From the NCBI GenBank assembly GCA_903995115.1, contig LR877147.1, positions 620,001 to 684,000 on the forward strand: DNA of 64,000 nucleotides, read 5' to 3'. Source of the stretch: Angomonas deanei (taxonomy: Eukaryota; Euglenozoa; Kinetoplastea; Trypanosomatida; Trypanosomatidae). Position numbers and translations under genes: made by a program. This document shows, in pieces, positions 61,862 to 64,000 of the stretch. The notes under the pieces were generated by a model. It saw only the letters and a list, made by a program, of their open reading frames with translations. It had not been told where the DNA came from and did not search any database. How positions within the stretch are numbered: position 1 is the stretch's first letter; each line of letters starts with the position of its first letter.

Positions 61862-63319
61862 ATGAATATTCCCTACAGACTGTTTGCCCTCCTGCTTGTC
61901 CTGCAGACGGTGCTGACAACACAAGCTCTGGTAGACCTTCTCCCGGAGCGGGCGAGAGGGGGCCTCTTCTATCAGGAGGCACTCAAGTCCAGTCAGCCAT
62001 ACGCCGGTACCCCCGGCACGGCCACCACGCCACGCATGGCACCCAATACCACCGTCAACTACTTTGAACAGTATATCGACCACAACGCGACGGACAGAGG
62101 GACCTTTCGGCAACGGTGGTGGATGGATAAAGGCGGATGGGACGGCGTACGGCCGCGAGTGATGTTGTATATTCACGGGGAGAGTGCCGCCAGCTCCACC
62201 CCTACCGGTTTCGCCCAGCAGTACGCCTACGAGAGTCACTCCCTCCTCCTCGCCCTGGAACACCGGTTTTATGGGGAGAGTCTGGTCGGCCCACTGACGG
62301 ATCGAAGTTTACTAAAGTATCTGAGTGTAGAGAATGCCATGGCAGACTTGAAACACTTTCGTGACACCATGACGGCCCACTTCTTCCCCCAGCTGGCATC
62401 GCACGAGGTGGATTGGTATGTGGTGGGTGGCAGCTACCCCGGTGCCCTCGCCGTCTGGCTGAAAGAGACCTACCCCGATCGTTTCAAGGCCGCCTGGAGC
62501 AGTAGTGGTGTGGTACAGTCCATCTTTGACTTCTACCAGTTTGACTACCATCTGCTAAAAGTGCTTCCCTTGTCCTGCTCGACCGCCCTGCGGACCTTAT
62601 TTCAACACTTCTCCAGTCAGTACGAGGTGGAGGAGGACAGTGTGCGGCAGGCGCTGCAGGTGCCGGCGTACTTCACCAAGGAGGACATGGCGTGGATGTT
62701 GGTGGACGGGGCGGCCATGGCGGTACAGTATGGCAAGAAAGGACTGTTGTGCAGTAACGTCGTACAGAGCGATGGGGTGTCCCCGGTCTCCCTGAGCGAG
62801 TACGCCACCCTCCTGCGGCTGTGGTGGGGGTCGGACTTCACCTCCTCCTGCTACTACAGCACCACATGCCTGTCAGACCCCGCCTACAGCAGTCAGTGGG
62901 GAGCAAGCTACGCGTGGGTGTATCAGTGCTGCTCCCAGCTCGCCTACTGGCAGGTGGGGTACCCCAACAGCCTCCGTCTTGAGCTGCTCAACTCCTCCTA
63001 TTTCATTTATCAGTGTCGCAGCGCGTATGGGGAAGAGGTGTTCCCCGATACGTATCAGTTTAACGCCCGCTACGGTGGGGCCTACCCGCACACCGACCAC
63101 GTCGTGGCGCTGCAGGGGAGCGATGATCCTTGGGTGCCGGCAGGGGCGGCGGACCGCCTAGACCCTCAGTATCCCGTCAGTGTCGCCACCTGCGATGGGT
63201 GTGGACACTGTGGGGACTTGCACACCCCTAGTAGTAGCGACCACCCCTCTCTGGTGGCTCAACGGGCGCTCATCAAAAAGTATCTGGATACGTGGCTCGG
63301 TGTGGAGCATGAACAATAG
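61862..63319 (+). CDS. Secreted or lysosomal S28 serine peptidase (prolyl carboxypeptidase family)
   Basis: A 485-residue protein. ATG 61862 (MNIPYRLFALLLVLQTVLTTQA) starts a clear signal peptide; the upstream in-frame extension is T-tract translation. S28 landmarks are NYFEQYIDHNATDRGTFRQRWW (quoted in part: YFEQYIDHN, TFRQRWW), LALEHRFYGES, the nucleophile in VVGGSYPGALAVWLK, the acid in GSDDPWVPAG and the His in CDGCGHCGDLH. Several N-x-S/T sites and many Cys suit an extracytoplasmic enzyme. The family removes residues next to proline from peptides and works in acidic compartments or outside the cell. The exact specificity (PCP, DPP7 or thymus-specific protease type) is not clear. Confidence 0.92.
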   Translation: MNIPYRLFALLLVLQTVLTTQALVDLLPERARGGLFYQEALKSSQPYAGTPGTATTPRMAPNTTVNYFEQYIDHNATDRGTFRQRWWMDKGGWDGVRPRVMLYIHGESAASSTPTGFAQQYAYESHSLLLALEHRFYGESLVGPLTDRSLLKYLSVENAMADLKHFRDTMTAHFFPQLASHEVDWYVVGGSYPGALAVWLKETYPDRFKAAWSSSGVVQSIFDFYQFDYHLLKVLPLSCSTALRTLFQHFSSQYEVEEDSVRQALQVPAYFTKEDMAWMLVDGAAMAVQYGKKGLLCSNVVQSDGVSPVSLSEYATLLRLWWGSDFTSSCYYSTTCLSDPAYSSQWGASYAWVYQCCSQLAYWQVGYPNSLRLELLNSSYFIYQCRSAYGEEVFPDTYQFNARYGGAYPHTDHVVALQGSDDPWVPAGAADRLDPQYPVSVATCDGCGHCGDLHTPSSSDHPSLVAQRALIKKYLDTWLGVEHEQ

Positions 63320-63562
63320 AAAACGGACTTCTTTTTTTCAGCTAATTTATCGATCTACCCTCGTTTTTTTTTTTCTTGTGCATGTGTCTTTAAAATATGA
63401 CAGCGTCTTCTACTTTTCTTCAAATCTGTATACATATCTTCCCTCTATTGTTTTTATTTATCTAGTATTATACTCTCGTATATTCTTTGTAGATTTTTTT
63501 TTTTTTTCATAGTACTAACGTCTTTATCGCGTACCAGCAGTAGCAAAACACAGTCCTAAAAG

Positions 63563-64000
63563 ATGGGTACCGGTCAGTCTGTTGTTGTTCAACAACACTT
63601 GAGCAAGTGGGAGGCGGCACTTGGCGAGTTGGAAAACATTTCTCAAACCAACCGTAAACTCATCGAGCAAGATCGCATCTTCGGAAGCAGCCCAGAGTCC
63701 GCTGATGCCGTCGTGCGTCGGCCGTCGTCGCTAGTCTCCTTTGGAAACAATGGCAACGTGGTGTCGGGGGGTGAGGCCGACAATAACATTGTCAGCAGTA
63801 GTAGCATTGGTGGCATCGGCCACCGTCCTCGCAGTGGTCACCAGCAGTCCCCGGGCGACAGCCGTCAAGGGGAGGGTCGCGGGTTCGATAGCCGCTCCGG
63901 CACCAACTCCAATCAAGCGCCCAAGCACAACCGTCAGCAGGTGCTGGAGGTAAAGAAGGCTCGGGTGGAACTGTTCTCCAGCTACGTCGCCAAGAACCCC
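63563..64000 (+). CDS. Putatively N-myristoylated protein, 3' end beyond the window
   Basis: From ATG 63563 the frame is open for 146 codons to the window edge. It begins MGTGQSVVVQQHLSKWEAAL; Gly2 and Ser6 fit the N-myristoylation consensus. Residues ~8-40 are helical, ~45-125 are low-complexity Ser/Gly/Asn/Gln, and the last ~20 return to a helix (VLEVKKARVELFSSY). The leader has a T run, TTTTTCATAG and an A-rich end. No family was identified; membrane association at the cell or flagellar surface is a guess from the acylation site. Confidence 0.7.
   Translation, partial: MGTGQSVVVQQHLSKWEAALGELENISQTNRKLIEQDRIFGSSPESADAVVRRPSSLVSFGNNGNVVSGGEADNNIVSSSSIGGIGHRPRSGHQQSPGDSRQGEGRGFDSRSGTNSNQAPKHNRQQVLEVKKARVELFSSYVAKNP

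Noticed and set aside
1-64000. Spliceosomal introns as the cause of frame changes
   Set aside because: Protein similarity continues without a gap across the breaks, and no GT...AG interval is required; offsets are single bases or simple tandem copies.
1-64000. tRNA, rRNA, SL RNA genes or CRISPR arrays
   Set aside because: No B-box-like TTCGA context in a cloverleaf, no rRNA core sequence and no spaced direct-repeat array was found by reading the gaps; small snoRNAs could still be missed by eye.

Overview
The window looks like nuclear DNA of a flagellated kinetoplastid (Euglenozoa). About 36 protein genes lie in two divergent single-strand arrays: five on the minus strand (1-12273), the rest on the plus strand (12792-64000). 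No introns are needed to read conserved families. Starts are usually preceded by long T tracts, an AG and a short A-rich leader, as expected for trans-spliced, polycistronic mRNAs. TAA, TAG and TGA all act as stops. CFAP65 implies a motile flagellum, and a PEX22-like protein implies peroxisomes/glycosomes. I cannot name the species; a DNA-PKcs-like kinase and an AP-2 mu chain make a T. brucei-like trypanosomatid less likely than an earlier-branching or free-living kinetoplastid.

Minus array, read leftward from the switch: a transportin-type importin, a mitochondrial i-AAA (YME1-type) protease, a ~1,400-residue mitochondrial-looking protein of unknown function, a coiled-coil protein, and an edge-truncated pentapeptide-repeat protein. 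The strand switch (12274-12791) holds a ~200-bp island of about 79% GC in AT-rich flanks, a good candidate for a bidirectional Pol II start region.

Plus array: fibrillarin, cullin, PEX22-like, SF3B6-like, AP-2 mu, a 67-aa protein, exosome RRP41, a GPX-type peroxidase, MTR4 helicase, mitochondrial Obg GTPase, a bromodomain protein, a small four-helix membrane protein, succinyl-CoA ligase beta, a ~12.3-kb DNA-PKcs-like PIKK gene, a HRD1-like RING ligase, PHF5A, a mitochondrial-looking protein, an 81-aa protein, a tandem pair of coiled-coil/LRR genes, CFAP65, two eS24 copies, a SPRY protein, lariat debranching enzyme, an old yellow enzyme, a small coiled-coil protein, an S28 serine peptidase and a truncated putatively myristoylated protein.

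RNA metabolism is well represented (fibrillarin, SF3B6, PHF5A, DBR1, RRP41, MTR4), and RRP41 and MTR4 act together in the nuclear exosome. Neighbours in such arrays are usually not functionally linked, so I do not read operon logic into the order.

Several conserved genes (the ~1,400-aa protein, fibrillarin, cullin, MTR4, PIKK, DBR1, perhaps HRD1) are broken by single-base frame changes, mostly beside homopolymers. Two more breaks coincide with imperfect tandem duplications of 86 and 54 bp. Residual assembly error or haplotype stitching is the simplest explanation; programmed frameshifting is the less likely alternative.
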